Assembly: GCF_027580225.2 (NCBI RefSeq) | Contig: NC_073356.2 | Coordinates: forward strand, 2,356,001-2,420,000 | Source of the DNA: Misgurnus anguillicaudatus | Lineage: Eukaryota; Chordata; Actinopteri; Cypriniformes; Cobitidae | Direction of reading: 5' to 3' | DNA: 64,000 bases | Shown here: positions 63,501 through 64,000 of the stretch, in pieces | Numbering within the stretch: position 1 is the stretch's first letter | Layout: each line of letters opens with the position of its first letter | Program-made: the position numbers and the translations under genes | Notes under the pieces: generated by a model | The model's input: only the letters and a program-made list of their open reading frames with translations | What the model was told of the DNA's origin: nothing | Databases searched by the model: none

Positions 63501-64000
63501 TCTTCATAGTTGATGTGGGCTTAAGGTTTCTGCTGGACATTTGAGATCAAATTTAACATAGAGTACTGGACATAGCATTTAGTGCTTTCAGGCAAAATAT
63601 ATCCATGTAAGTTTCAATTTAAGAAAGAGACCAAGACATACAATTAGCAAAAATACATCAGATGCCAACAGTGTCTTTGGGGTTTGAAAGAAGCAAACAA
63701 ATCTTCTTTAGATCTGATAGTTTTCATGTATTTGTGGGTTTGACTCTGACTGTACCAGCCAGCCAACAGTCTTAGCATAGGCAGCAATACACAGGACCAG
63801 GTTTTGCTGGCCCAGCTTCAACTCATCCTCTGTAGTCTAGTGGTTGGAGCACTGATTCTCCCATATGGGAGACCCAGGTTCAAATCCCCCAAGGTTTAAG
63901 GGGTATTCTCCATTGACCAGTAGTCAATTCTTTAGCTCTGATAGAGTTTATAGGCATCTTACAGCCTGCAATTCTTTTTTCCCTTCCCAAAGCCAGTAGG

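Larger units (their letters stand above)
1..64000 (+). repeat. Tandem satellite array, ~540-bp monomer, spans whole window
   Basis: The window is filled end to end by direct head-to-tail copies of one unit. I indexed it by the motif GTAGTCTAG, which recurs at 341, 879, 1428, 1966, 2444 and so on to 63832, giving about 122 monomer starts plus a partial monomer at the left edge. Spacings are mostly 540, 539, 538, 532 or 478 bp, with rarer 303, 346, 452, 513, 527, 541 and 549 bp. All copies share orientation, and no unrelated sequence interrupts them. Monomer order is tRNA-like head, central body with a T-run and a 'ttcattttattactg' segment, then an A/T-richer part and a short hairpin just before the next head. 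Both array ends lie outside the window. Tandem satellite status is seen directly; a centromeric or pericentromeric location is only a possibility. Confidence 0.99.
42311..64000 (+). repeat. Monomeric domain, mainly 538-540-bp units
   Basis: Monomer starts: 42311, 42849, 43389, 43929, 44468, 45008, 45548, 46087, 46627, 47167, 47698, 48238, 48778, 49310, 49850, 50390, 50930, 51469, 52008, 52548, 53087, 53626, 54157, 54697, 55237, 55776, 56289, 56828, 57368, 57908, 58447, 58986, 59517, 60056, 60596, 61136, 61676, 62215, 62747, 63287 and 63826 (cut by the window). No 478-bp or 452-bp monomers occur. Variants that are rare or absent on the left become common: gtgggcatcttatag, tacctaag, catagcattt and gaaagaag. 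Units of 531/532 bp recur irregularly, carrying the 8-bp-deleted cttctgatag form. Confidence 0.93.

Noticed and set aside
1..64000. CRISPR array
   Set aside because: Repeats are about 540 bp, directly adjoining and similar throughout. There are no short repeats with unique spacers and no cas genes.
1..64000. Hammerhead ribozyme, as in some satellite families
   Set aside because: I looked for the CTGATGA core on both strands of the monomer and found only ctgatag and ctgattc.
1..64000. Intact SINE or other transposon insertions within the array
   Set aside because: The tRNA-like head sits at the same place in every monomer, with no separate copies, target-site duplications or A-tails. It is part of the satellite unit.
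1..64000. Bacterial or phage origin for the sequence
   Set aside because: There are no long genes, operons or ribosome-binding sites. Pol III-type boxes and a long satellite array fit a eukaryotic chromosome.

Overview
The whole 64-kb window is one uninterrupted, head-to-tail tandem satellite array. I find no convincing protein-coding gene, rRNA, functional tRNA, CRISPR array or intact transposon. The basic monomer is about 540 bp, always in the same orientation. About 122 monomer starts fall in the window, plus a partial monomer at the left edge. Every monomer starts with a tRNA-like segment that carries the two parts of an internal RNA polymerase III promoter: an A box (TAGTCTAGTGG) and, about 33 bp on, a B box. 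The B box is perfect (GGTTCGAATCC) in five copies and degenerate in the rest. A T4-T5 run lies roughly 150 bp downstream of the head start in full-length monomers. This points to a eukaryote, probably an animal whose satellite arose from, or captured, a tRNA-derived SINE-like sequence. I cannot name the species. The closest analogue I know of is the Pol III-transcribed, tRNA-promoter-bearing satellite I (OAX) of Xenopus; that is an analogy, not a homology claim.

Layout. From 1 to about 37 kb the array has a clear multi-level higher-order structure. Monomers of 532, 538 and 478 bp form 1,548-bp trimers. These are embedded in a 12-monomer higher-order repeat of about 6.23 kb present three times (17988-24213, 24214-30451, 30452-36686). 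The first ten monomers of each copy span exactly 5,158 bp. Left of this, 1-8025 holds an 11-monomer block of 5,588 bp and a partial second copy of it, and 8026-14757 is mostly trimers. The 478-bp monomer lacks 62 bp, including the candidate Pol III terminator.

From 36687 to 42310 is a transition zone containing a 303-bp hybrid monomer. From 42311 to the end the 478-bp monomer is absent. Monomers there are nearly all 538-540 bp, with occasional 531/532-bp ones. A subfamily marked by linked variants (A5 run, GGGGTTTGAAAG, catagcattt) is interspersed, and only a short duplication at a 3.2-kb offset recalls higher-order structure.

A 66-codon open frame recurs on the minus strand in many monomers, and shorter ones occur on the plus strand. 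I read these as by-products of the satellite, because they start at TTG, run across or next to the tRNA-like head, and are broken by indels in many monomers. Functions, if any (Pol III transcripts, chromatin or centromere roles), are inference. The clearest evidence is for repeated unequal exchange, deletion with microhomology, and local gene conversion.
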